DNA of 27,374 nt, taken from positions 151,190 to 178,563 of the forward strand of contig QKYT01000193.1 in NCBI GenBank assembly GCA_003550305.1, in the 5' to 3' direction. Positions 10,180 through 20,496 of this stretch are shown piece by piece; position 1 is the stretch's first letter, and every line of letters begins with the position of its first letter. The position numbers and the translations under genes are program-made. Under the pieces are notes generated by a model. The model was not told where the DNA came from. It was given only the letters and a program-made list of their open reading frames with translations, and ran no database searches. Source of the stretch: Glomus cerebriforme. Lineage: Eukaryota; Glomeromycota; Glomeromycetes; Glomerales; Glomeraceae.

Positions 10180-11035
10180 GATATTTCATATTCTCTATTT
10201 ATTATTTGTTATGTTTTCTATTTTCTGATCTTTTCTTCTTGTATTACTTCATTATTCTTTATGTTTTTTCTTCAAATTGTTCTACTTCTTATTCATTCTT
10301 GAAAAAGTTTTTATCACTTTTTGATTTCTTCCTTATCTGTTATTATTGGCCAGCTGTCTCTTTTATTATTCTTTTAAAGTCTACTCATTTGTTATATTTC
10401 TTCTTATTCTTTTAATCATTCTTTAGCAAATTTTCTCTTTTGCTTATTATTTCTTTTAACTTGTTATCAGTCCTCATTTTCACTTTTTCTTTCTGCATCT
10501 TTTCTGTTATCTTGAGTTCATATTTCTTTATTGATTATCTGTTTATATATTTATGTATTTCTTTCTCCCGTTTTCTTCTTTAACATTGCTTCATAATATT
10601 CTTTTCTTTTTATTAATTTTTAATCTTGAATAAAGCTTTTAATTTTTCACAATCCAACATGCTGATTATCTTCTTAAAGTTATTACATATTTCTAATTTC
10701 TTTTTTCTTTTTCTTTTATCATCTTGCAAAATCTTCCCATCATGACAATCTCTTTAATCTTTAACTAATCTTTAAAGTTGCTTCATAGATATAAATACAA
10801 GGAAATGAAAAAGGAAATTCTAATCTAAACCAAACCGGGATAGGAGATACTCAACTATCTGACCGGGCTTTCCTTGCCTGATACGAAGAAGACCTCATAT
10901 ACAGTATAAGGAAGATAAGAGGAAGTTTAAAGGAATTTAAAAAGAAATCAAACCGGCCAAAATAGGAGATACTCCTTGCCTGATGTGAGGAAGACCTCAT
11001 ATACAGTATAAGGAAGATAAGAGAAAGGTTATTAA
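10180..11035 (-). repeat. Diverged dispersed repeat, copy B plus a partial third end
   Basis: This is the second copy of the 8990-9770 repeat, in the same order: pyrimidine-rich body, ATCTTCCCATCATGACAATC near 10731 (minus-strand ATGATGGGAAGAT), then GGAAATGAAAAAGGAAATTC and a TATACAGTATAAGG end at 10898-10912. The last segment (GGAGATACTC, CCTTGCCTGAT, GAAGACCTCATATACAGTA) is tandemly repeated, at about 10848-10922 and 10961-11023. Frames are broken throughout. The plus-strand 69-codon ORF inside it is a by-product of the pyrimidine bias. Confidence 0.55.
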
Positions 11036-12393
11036 AGGGATTGAGAATGTAGTTTTTAAAAGGAAAAAAGCAAAGGTAAAATTATAGAGAAAAAAGGGTT
11101 TAAAGGTTTAAAGGGAGAATCCAGTGAATCTAGTTTTCTAAATTAAGTGAGAAAAACAAATCTTGGTAAGTATTTATGCAATGTACTTTTTAATTTAGAT
11201 TTATTTGTTCATTTTTTAATTATTTTTAAATGGGCTAGCCAAGAAAGTATAATGGTACATATGAGTCACAATCCATATTTTTTACGCGTTGCATATTAGA
11301 TTAATTAGGTAACCATATAATTAAATAAATTTTAGTTTAAAATTTAAAAATTCGTGCTTTTTATTTATCATGTGACATAATTAGACTAATTTTAGTGATT
11401 CTTTTTTACTTCGCTTCTCTCCATTTATCTTTCTTTTATTCATTATGACCGAATTTGATAACATTGAAGTGGATATATGGGTGCGTATTTATTAACATTT
11501 TTTATCGCAATCTGGTTGGTACAATAAAATTCCGCTTGTTAAATTCTATAAATTATTATTGATCGTTTTAAAAATAGAATAGAATTTGATTTTTGATATC
11601 TTAAAAATTAATTCTCGATAACTATTTTTTAAAAGAAAATGATCATTTATTAAAGTCAAAAAAAAAAGTTATTACGCTTTGATATTCAAAAATATTTTTT
11701 TCTGGTTTGAGGTTATTATGTTCATTGTACCAATTAAAAAAAAAAAAAGTTCAAAAAAGATAAAACAAAATGGCTGAATCTGAATAGACGATCAAATCAT
11801 AATTTAACCTCAGCTATTTCTTATCTGTTTATTTAGAAATGAACCAAAGTCATTTAGACTGATAGGTATTATTATATTTACTTTATTAAAATTGATAAAT
11901 TTTCTTAAGATTCATTATTTTTAAAAAGTGTTTATGCAGATCACAATTTTTTTCATACGTCATCTTATTTTCCGGCTCAATTATTATTACTATTTTTTTA
12001 ATAATTACACAAATATTCATTCATTCATTTTCATTTCTTATAATTTCTTATAATAAAAAAATTACTGTGGAACCTAACGTTTAGATTAGCCTGTATAAAT
12101 AGTCTTTAAATTGTGCGGATCTGTGCCTGATCTATACTTAAGACCTTTTGATCGGCAAATTTGTGTTAATTACTAATGTGAAAAAAAATTATTTTTAGTT
12201 TTCGGTAATTGACGTTTTACTAATACTAATTAGTAGTAAAATTTTTTTGTAACAATGGGATTTTTTTTTTTAAGTATGAGATAAAAATGGTGTTACAAAA
12301 GCCAACGTGCATAAAAAATTTTTACATATATAAAAAAATAAGCGGGTCATTTTCGAAATTTATGTCACGAGAATCTAAAAATTTTTTTTGTCC
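11036..12393. other. Gene-poor region with one possible initial exon
   Basis: Mostly AT-rich sequence without ORFs. A CT-rich tract at 11409-11440 precedes ATG at 11445, which opens MTEFDNIEVDIW up to a possible weak donor GTGCGT at 11481. No continuation exon could be recognised downstream. A GTAAGT follows AAATCTTG at 11165, again without a partner. These are suggestive fragments only. Confidence 0.35.
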
Positions 12394-12500
12394 GGCCTTA
12401 AAGTTAAAACCAGTTGTATTTTTTTGAAAACTGAATTGAATCGGCTCCGACCTGTTTTAAACCGGGTTCACACAAACTGGTTGCAAACGTAATTCAGGCC
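12394..12500. mobile_element. Short MITE-like element with GGCCT ends
   Basis: The left end is GGCCTTAAAGTTAAAACCAG. The reverse complement of the right end (12500 inward) is GGCCTGAATTACGTTTGCAA, then CCAGTTTG. The two share GGCCT and AACCAGTT. The interior includes AAACCGGGTTCA. No target duplication was identified. A small non-autonomous DNA transposon is the likeliest reading. Confidence 0.4.
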
Positions 12501-12537
12501 TCTATGCTCTATAGTACTGGCCATAATATAAATAAAT

Positions 12538-12642
12538 TTTTAGAAATTATAGAGAAATTATGATAAATCTTGAGAAATTATTGAGAAATTATGAGAAAAT
12601 ATTGAGAAATTTATTTAATTATTGAGAATTTTGAGAAATCGC
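12538..12642. repeat. Short tandem repeat of TTGAGAAATTA-like units
   Basis: About nine imperfect copies of (T)GAGAAATTA(T) follow one another here, ending at GAGAAATCGC. It is a simple minisatellite-like expansion with no coding meaning. Confidence 0.7.
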
Positions 12643-12999
12643 ATAGTACTGTATAGTTAATACATAATAAACAAATCCGCACTTTGAATTTGGTCACGTC
12701 ATTACACATAATTTTCGCAGCTGTATTGTGTACCAGGTTAACTTATATGGAAATGATCGACACTATTTATATACCTTTGTTTGATTAATAAGGCTTTTAT
12801 CAAAATCACAGCAGAAATATCTATATAGATGAATTTCTTATTTTATAAAAATAAAATATTTCAGATTTTATAATGTAAATTTGTTGTTGTTTAATACTAC
12901 GCTACATAATAATAATCGGTACATAATAAATGTCTAAAAATTTATAGGAATGATTTAATGGAATAAGTTATGTAATAAAAAAAATAATTAAGATAGGTG

Positions 13000-13500
13000 T
13001 ATACTAGATGATTGGTAAATTACTATCGTTTCTCTTAGCAGTTAATGCGATGAAATTTTTTTGAATGGCTTAAAAATAGAATATGTGATTTAGGGTACAG
13101 TATTTGTTTATGTATTCGTCAATTTTTTTAATCAGAAGAAGTAGGTATAAATAACGTACATACGTTTTATATAATTACTGTCATACTGTGTACCTTAACT
13201 TACTTAGTAATAAGTGTAACATCTAGAATATTATGGTCATCATATTAATGAATGTTGCAAAAAATATTCTACACCCTTATAATTTAGGGTACAGTATTTG
13301 TTTTTTTTCATATGCATCATGTAAGTATTCAATTTTCTATCAAAAAAGGAAAATTGATAATGTTCCTCCAATTAGGGGATAGTTAATGTAGTTTATCGAA
13401 CCAGATGATCGGTAAAACAGTAACCAAAAAATTCTCGAATAATCTAAAATTAGGCGTTATTTTACACCCTTATTATTTGGGGGGGTATATGCGCTCGTGT
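13000..13500. repeat. Diverged tandem repeat, unit about 194 bp, upstream of kinase K1
   Basis: ATTTAGGGTACAGTATTTGT occurs at about 13088 and again at 13282. ACACCCTTATAATTTAGGG at 13271 is echoed by ACACCCTTATTATTTGGGG at 13464 (193 apart). AGATGATTGGTAAA near 13006 is echoed by AGATGATCGGTAAA near 13403 (about two units). These spacings fit two to three old copies of one unit. The position 200-700 bases before K1 makes an effect on its promoter possible but unproven. Confidence 0.5.
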
Positions 13501-13702
13501 AACCATGTTTCCAATTTTATAGCGGCTAAAAAATTTTGCTGATGCAAATATATAACTAACGAATAATTTAATGATTTAATTAATTTATTCAATCTATTTT
13601 TATTTGCTTTAATATAATGTCTTGATTAGTTATTTTGAATAATATTTATAGTGTTCATGATTTTTTAAAAAAAAAAAAATTCAAAAAATTTATAGGTATA
13701 AA

Positions 13703-15081
13703 ATGGAAGACGATTCCCATCAAGGTAGTAAGTATATTCCCAGGGAGCTTAAGAACTGTCCCGAGTGTGGCAAACTCAGAATTTCTTTCGGGTGGTGCAA
13801 GGACTGTGAAACTAACTCTATGAAAGAAAATTTTCCATATTGGACATCCGAAAATAAAGAGATTGATGAATTAGTCCGTCATACTCAATTGAACGCCTCT
13901 CAAAAATGCGACTACTTAGAATGGATTCCTTTCGAAAAATTTGATATGGTTAAGTACATTGGCAGTGGTGGATTTGGTAGTGTCTATTCAGCTCTTTGGA
14001 TGGAAGGTCCAAGATGGATTTGGGATGATGGAGCGCAAGAATGGACTAGAGCTGGACCTATGAACGTTGCTTTGAAACGCCTTGACAATTCACTTAACAT
14101 TTCCAGTTCTTATATTGATCAGGTAAGTAACTAAGTATTTTACAGCTTGCCAAAAATAAGCTCCACAAAAAGTATCCTGGCCCGCATTATTAATGATCTT
14201 GGCCGGAGTTATGTGTGCTTATTTTCGGGATTATATGGTATATTTTTTTTTGTGTTTAAAATACATTTTCGTTTCTCTTTTTATAATAGATTAAAGTATA
14301 TCGCAAGTATTTACAATCGGCTTTATTGGTTGAAACGTTTGGAATTACAAAAGACTCAACATCTAATTATATGATAGTCATGAAGTATTACGAAAACGGT
14401 AACTTGTACCAATACATTGATCGTCCAAATGAAATTCTTTCTTGGATTAATATGATCGATATGTTACGGGGAATCGCTATAGGTCTTGAAGAAATTCATG
14501 CCAAAGGAAAGTTCCATAGAAATCTTCATGGAGGTAATTTGCTTATCGAGGACGAAAAAGTTTCTACAGGCGCTCGAATTGCTCAAATTGGCGATGTAGG
14601 TCTTTATGGACCATGTTATGATATTGAAAATCAAAGCTCCAATCAAATTTATGGAGTTTTGCCATATCTTGCGCCGGAAGTATTACGTGGTGAAGATTAT
14701 AATACTGCTTCTGATATATATTCTTTTGGTATTGTTATGAATACTCTTGCAACTGGACAAAGACCCTGGCATAATAGAGCACATGATATTAGTTTAGCAA
14801 AAGATATTTGTGATGGTAAAAGACTTGAAATTACAGAAGATACACCAAAATTTTATACGGAATTAATGCAACAATGTTGGGATAATGAACCAAAAAACCG
14901 TCCAACTGCATCTCATTTAAAAGAAAGATTGAGTAAATGGATTTGGTTAATTTGTATTGATTTATACTCCGTTTCTGAACGTAAAATACCTAAAAAATAT
15001 TATCATTCGAAAATACATCCCGAAGCATATTATACTAGTAGACTTTTATATTTTCCCGAATTATCAAAAAAACATGACTAA
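13703..15081 (+). CDS. Zinc-ribbon TKL-type pseudokinase K1 (two exons)
   Basis: Exons are 13703-14122 and 14290-15081, with a 167-base phase-0 intron (GTAAGT...TAATAG), giving 403 residues. The N-terminal zinc ribbon has CxxC pairs at Cys19/22 and Cys32/35. The kinase domain begins with a complete glycine loop GSGGFGSV (87-94) and VALK with Lys125. At the exon junction the alpha-C motif reads YIDQ-IKVY, so the usual Glu is Gln140. The catalytic loop is HRNLHGGN (216-223): HRD Asp is Asn218. The metal-binding Asp is kept in GDVG (Asp242). APE (268-270), SDIYSFG and a distal Arg are normal. A tail ending RLLYFPELSKKHD closes the protein. ATP could bind but phosphotransfer should be weak or absent, so a scaffold or sensor role is plausible. 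Compared with K2, three residues (AQI) precede GDVG and about 26 are missing before the tail. An AATAAA lies at 15210. Confidence 0.88.
14146..14230. mobile_element. Inverted-repeat insert of about 85 bp inside the K1 intron
   Basis: AAAATAAGC (14153-14161) and GCTTATTTT (14217-14225) pair exactly, and GGCCCGCATTATTAATGATC followed by TTGGCC lies between. The related K3 intron is only 81 bases and lacks this block, while both introns share their start (TATTTTACAGC) and end (TTTCTCTTTTTATAATAG). The extra length of the K1 intron is therefore explained by this insert. Confidence 0.6.
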
Positions 15082-16121
15082 TTTATATCGTTATAGATCA
15101 AAAATTTTCAAATTAAGCTTGTAGTATAAATGCTTCCATCGAGCTTATCGGTTACTATTTATATCACTCAATGTATAAATATAATTTAAAGCGTTTGATT
15201 CACTATTTTAATAAAGAATGGCTTTAAAAAAAAATTTTTCAAAAAAAAAAAACTATATAAAAACATGATAACCCACTTTAATATTGCAAGTGTATCGTTA
15301 TTGATCCTTTGATGAATCATACGTTAATAATCTTTATTAGTAAATATTTTAGCATTAAAATAAATCTTTTGGATTTATCTTATTAAAGAAACATTTCTGC
15401 AAAGATTATTGTATATTTTTTAAACATAAATTTTATATACAATTTTCTCATTCGAACTTTATATAAAGGAAATTTAGTTTGGACTACAACAAAGGTATGC
15501 ATATTTATCTCAGAATAATGCGGCATGAGAATTTATTGACGAAAAAAAAATTAAAATACATATCAAGTCCTTACATCCTTCCGCTTTTATTATAGATAAT
15601 CAATACTTGAAGAATATAAACTTTTGAAACAAAAGCTGCTATTCCAGTAAATAATTTATGCTGAATCTCGCATTGTATACCTTTATAAATAGTGATTCTC
15701 GGGATGAAGTCCTCTGAAAAGTAGTTCAAATGAGTGTCATCCGTTGTAATGATATTAATTCTAACGATCAATGACATTTAGTTATGAATAAATAATGGTT
15801 TATCTCAAGGTTAAATTTATTTAATTCAGAAATTGCTTTGATGCAAATGTAACTATATTATTTAAATTTGTAAAGTCAATGACAAAATGGTTCACTTAAT
15901 TACAATACAAAATAAAAATAAAAAAAAATAATAATAATAATAAAAATGAAAAATAAAAATAATCTTATAGATAGTAAAATTAATAATTTTTATATAACAC
16001 GGTTAATCCGTCACTTAAATAAAAATGCATCGGAAGCTTAATAAACGATCATAGTTATGTTTATATAAAAATTCACAATACATGATTTTATTGCAAATTT
16101 TTTGATTTATAGCGATATAAA
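15082..16121. other. Region between the convergent kinases
   Basis: This holds the K1 and K2 3' regions. TTTATATCG-TATA-ATCAAAAA occurs after both stop codons, so the 3' UTRs are homologous. The K2 AATAAA is at 16092-16087 (minus). A minus-strand ORF of 68 codons at 15777-15571 (start MSLIVRINIITTDDTHLNYF) is less AT-rich than its surroundings and could be a small gene or relic, but matches no family I recognise. An ATA microsatellite lies near 15929-15945. Confidence 0.4.
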
Positions 16122-17445
16122 TTATTCATGTTTGTTTGATAATTCAGGAAAATATAAAAGTCTACTTATATAAAATGCTTCAGGATGTATTTCCGGATGA
16201 TGATATTTTTTCGGCAATTGAGAAATCTTTTTCAATCTTTTTTCTTCAGCAACAGAATTTTCATCCGAAATTTCTGAAGGATTTGGATCTTCACAAATTA
16301 GAGTGACCCATTCACTCAATTTTTCATTTAAATAAAGTGCTGTTGGACGTTTTTCTGGATCATTATCCCAGCATTGTTGCATTAACTCTGCATAAAATTT
16401 CGGTGTATCATCTGGAATTTCAAGTCGTTTACCATCACAAATATCTTTTGCTAAACTAATATCATGTGCTCTATTGTACCAAGGTCTTTGTCCAGTTGCA
16501 AAAGTATTCATAATAATACCAAATGAATAAATATCAGAAGCAGTACTATAATCTTCACCACGTAATACTTCTGGTGCAACGTATGGCAAAACTCCATAAA
16601 TTTGAATGGAACTTTTATTTTCAATATCATAACATGGTCCATAAAGACCTACATCACCAATTCGAGCGTCTGTAGAAATTTTTTCGTCCTCGACAAGCAA
16701 ATTACCTCCATGAAGATTTCTGTGAAACTTTCCTTCAGAATGAATTCTTTCAAGACCTCCAGCAATACCCCATAACATATCGATCATATTACGCCAAGAA
16801 AGAATTCCATTGGAACGATCAAGATATTGATACAAGTTACCGTTTTCGTAATACTTCATGACTATCATATAATTAGATGCTGGACTTTTTGTGATTCCAA
16901 AAGTTTCAGCTAATGAAGCCGATTGTAAACACTTGTGATATGCTTTAATCTATTAAAAAGCATACATTCATAGTAACAAATTAGTAATGTTACCAATCAA
17001 GTTCGGAAAATAATTTTACTAAACGAAAAAAATATATATATTTAACAGGAAATCTGTACATATATACCTGATCAATGTAATAATTAGAAATGTTTTGTGA
17101 ATTATTAAGACATTTTAAAGCAACAATCGTAGGTCCAGCTCTAGTCCATTGTTGCGCATCATCATCCCAGATCCATCTTGGACCTTCCATCCAAAGAGCT
17201 GAATCGACACTACTAAATCCACCAGTACCAATGGATTTGAAAATTTCAAATTTCTCAAACGGAATCCATTCTAAATAATCACAACTTTGAGAAGCATTTA
17301 ATTGGGTGTGTCGAATTAATTCATCGATTTCTTTATTTTCGGATGTCCAACAATGAAAGTTCTCCTTCATAGAATTAGTTTCACATTCCTTACACCATCC
17401 GAAAGAGATTCTGGGTTTACAACATTCTGGACAGTTTCCCTCCAT
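16122..17445 (-). CDS. Zinc-ribbon TKL-type pseudokinase K2 (two exons)
   Basis: Exons are 17445-17068 and 16949-16122, with a 118-base phase-0 intron (GTATAT...TAATAG) at the same site as in K1, giving 401 residues. The start is MEGNCPEC. The zinc ribbon begins almost at once (Cys5/8, Cys18/21), and about 14 residues present in K1 are lost here. The glycine loop reads GTGGFSSV with the third Gly replaced by Ser78. VALK Lys111 is kept, alpha-C Glu is Gln126, the catalytic loop is HRNLHGGN with Asn204 in place of Asp, and GDVG keeps Asp225. The activation segment ends VAPEVLRG. The C-terminal tail has a charged insert (SEISDENSVAEEKRLKK) absent from K1, then RLLYFPELSNKHE. Both exons are fully open, so it is probably expressed, but with more active-site damage than K1. 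An AATAAA lies 30 bases past the stop. Confidence 0.87.
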
Positions 17446-19762
17446 AATAAAGTGGTAATACTTGCAACTAGTGTCTTTCGTAAAAATTAATGATATATTG
17501 GTTATATTTGAGATGGTGAAAAAAATAATGTCGATTTGGGATAATCACGCTATATTCATAGTAGAATACTAGAATATATTTTTTTCAATTCCCAAAAACA
17601 AAAGTATTTTTTTCTTTAAAAATAAAGATCCATTTAATTTTTTATTAATAGTATATTGAAATTTAAAAGAAGGGATCACAATAATTCTAATTATACACTG
17701 CTTTCGAAAAAAACAGAAATAAATTTATTTTTTTTTTTAAAAAAAAAGGGAGACCAAGAGAATTGAATTATTTATAACGTTTATGTTCATTTAAAATTTA
17801 AAGTAAAGGCTGATACGCTAACATTTTCTGCATTTACTAATGAGTAATCATACATATTTTTATTTGCAATAACTTTATGTTTATAATAAATTTCCTGATT
17901 CATTTTTTTAAAATTAACAAAATGAGTCATTAATTTTATTAGTGATGGTTATCTCAAAGAACCAATGACGAGATGATCAACTCTAAAAAAGGAAATTTTG
18001 AATGCCCAAACAAACATTCATATTAAACAATAATTGGCAAGAAATAAAAGAAAATAAATGTTCTTTATTTTGAGCTAATTTGTAATGTTATAATAAATAA
18101 ATTTAGGAATATTACTCGTATTTTTTTTTATAAATAAGAATTGAAAACATTAAATATTTTCTTTTACGGATTTCTTTTTTTATATAAATATTTTTTCTAT
18201 TTTTGTTGTCGCTAAATTAAAAGGGATCTAATAATGAAGATTATCTTGTTATAATATTAAAGATTATTGGATAATCTCATTAAAAAGACTCGTCATAACT
18301 AAATACAAAATGAAGTTTTGATATACAGGAACAGCAATCAACAGTCCAAATATTGAAAATTTTCTAAATTGGGTTCATTAATAATTTCGTTCTATCAAAA
18401 AGAACTTATTAAATTCCATTCCTGGTACCGTGCAGTTCGCAAAAGTCGTGAACTGGGTTGATGGAACTGTATTTTAAGATTTATAGAAATAATATTTCAC
18501 GACCGAATAATTTATTTATGGTGTTTTTCTTCACATTTATGAAAGAAAATAAATCACTCAAGATGAATCCTGGTCCTTAATTAACGATGTTTGGTTTTTT
18601 TTCTTTACGAACTCATTAGAAGATGACTCGATAAAAAATCGGAATATATTAAATTTTCGAAAATGGACTCCGCAAATTTAAGATTAACATTGTTACAATA
18701 AAGCAAAAATCTTTACATTTATTTATAATCCAGAGAGATATTTTTGATCAAACAAATTATAAGCGTTGAAAACGAAAAAGATAAAAATATTATTTAATAT
18801 TCCGAAAATTGATTTCAAAAGGTTGATAGTTTATTTGTATCGCGTTTTTATGATCATTCATTTAATTCAGATCCATTTGATTGTTGTCCGCAGAAAATAA
18901 AATTAATACCAAATATAATAATAGTGTAGTTGTTGAATTTATTCCATTAACTATTTGTTAAAAAAAAAAAAAAAAAGACAGTAATAATTATATTGAAAAT
19001 TTATTCCCAAACTCACTTTTCTTAACCATAATATGTAATTTTTTATATTAGTGCCACTGCACGTCTATACGACAAACTATTAATTAAAATAATTAATTAA
19101 ATGTTTTAAATTATATTTATATGTGGGAATTACTGAATTTTTTAATTAAACATTTTTATTTCGTCTTCAGCAATTCATCCGCCCTTTAATTTATTAAATC
19201 ATCATCGACTATATCAACAGGTTCAAATTTCATCCTGAAAAGATTGGCTGGGTTTAATGGAACATTTTAAAGGTATTCCTTTTGGTGTTAGGTAAATTTT
19301 GAAACTTCGAAAGCAGAGTTCACATTGTGTAAAAGGAGGTTGAATATCAAAAGTTTATTTACGAAGTCATGTGACAGCGTGACGTTATTATTGTGACGTA
19401 AAAGACGTAAAAGTTCAACTGTTCAACCAATAGTAATTTTACTTATACGATCAGGTGCTATTTTCTTATACGATCATTACGATGCATATTTGTTTATATA
19501 TTAGGTACACGATACATTTACGCCAAACCATAACCAAATTTAGAAGGTTTTTTAATACCTAATAACATTGATATGACACTAGCGCATAATGCAGTAGTGC
19601 TGTGACACTTTAATAATTTAGAATAAATACTTTATTTAATTACAAAACAAAGTACAAAAAAAAAAAGAAATTACAAACAGAATAAACAACCCTTATACAG
19701 TATATATGAAAAAAATATAATATGGAATTTATTAATTTATAGGTTCTATGATAAGTTCGACA
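17446..19762. other. Gene-free AT-rich region between K2 and the K3 pseudogene
   Basis: No ORF of note. The K2 5' flank (about 17690-17760) has TTTTTTTTAAAAAAAAAGGGAGA, resembling the TTTTTTATAAAAAAGGGAGGATTC of the inverted-repeat arms (about 5915, and its complement at 2945), so the kinase family may carry part of its upstream flank with it. CAGTTCGCAAAAGTCGTGAACTG at 18432-18454 is a short imperfect hairpin. CTTATACGATCA is repeated near 19443 and 19465. Confidence 0.4.
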
Positions 19763-19764
19763 GA

Positions 19765-20496
19765 AATTCGAGCGTCTGTAGAAACTTTTTCGTCCTCGAT
19801 AAGCAAATTACCTCCAGGAACTTTCCTTTAGCATGAATTTTTTCAAAACCTATAGCGATTCCCCGTAACATGTCGATCGTATTAATCCATCCATTTGGAT
19901 GATCAACAAGTTACCGTTTTCGTAATATTTCATGACTATCATATAATTAGATGTTGGATCTTTTGTAATTCCAAGCGTTTCAACTAATAAAGCCGATTGT
20001 AAATACTTGCGATATACTTTAATCTATTATAAAAAGAGAAATGAAAGTGTATTTTAAACAAAAAAAAAAAGATACCAAAGCTGGTAAAGCTGTAAAATAC
20101 TTACCTGATCAATATAAGAACTTGAGATGTTAAGTGAATTGTCAAGACTTTTCAAAGCAACGTTCATAGGTCTAGCTCTTGTCCATTCTTGCGCATCATC
20201 ATCCCAAATCCATCTTGGACCTTCCATCCAAAGAGCTGAATAGACACTACAGAATCCGCCACTACCAATGTACTTAACCATGTCAAATTTCTCGAATGGG
20301 ATCCATTCTAAGTAGTCGCATTTTTGAGAGGCGTTCAATTGAATGTGACGGACTAATTCATCAATCTCTTTATTTTCGGATGTCAGGTTTCACATTCCTT
20401 GCACCACCCAAAGGAAATTCTAGGTTTGCCGCATTCTGGACAGTCTTTTAATTCTCTTGGGATAAACTTACCACCCTGATAAGAATCCTCTTCCAT
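19765..20496 (-). pseudogene. Truncated zinc-ribbon kinase pseudogene K3
   Basis: The start is at 20496 with MEEDSYQGGKFIPRELKDCP. Exon 1 runs to 20105 and exon 2 starts at 20023 (81-base intron, splice sites intact). It is closest to K1. Lesions: a deletion of about 30 bases in the zinc-ribbon region after ECET (near 20388) shifts the frame and makes a TGA. Two short deletions after NGNL remove the residues around the YQYIDR segment. The catalytic loop itself is deleted (K1 HRNLHGGNL is reduced to a GGNL remnant). Homology stops at 19765, after DARI, so the DVG, APE and C-lobe are gone. Exon 1 from MNASQ onward is still open and keeps most of the N-lobe, including VALK. No functional kinase is expected. 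Confidence 0.85.

Noticed and set aside
10206..10415. 69-codon plus-strand ORF rich in Phe/Leu/Tyr that looks like a membrane protein
   Set aside because: It lies in a pyrimidine-rich tract of a decayed repeat whose coding-like strand is the opposite one. The hydrophobic composition is a by-product of T-rich codons.
13635..13823. 62-codon plus-strand ORF overlapping the start of K1
   Set aside because: It reads K1 exon 1 in the wrong frame. The K1 frame has the zinc ribbon and kinase motifs.
14147..14374. 75-codon plus-strand ORF across the K1 intron
   Set aside because: It spans the intron and runs into exon 2 in a different frame, with no domain. Splicing explains the region.
14464..14646. 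60-codon minus-strand ORF opposite K1 exon 2
   Set aside because: It is an antisense shadow of the kinase domain.
17090..17278. 62-codon plus-strand ORF opposite K2 exon 1
   Set aside because: It is an antisense shadow of a well-supported kinase exon.
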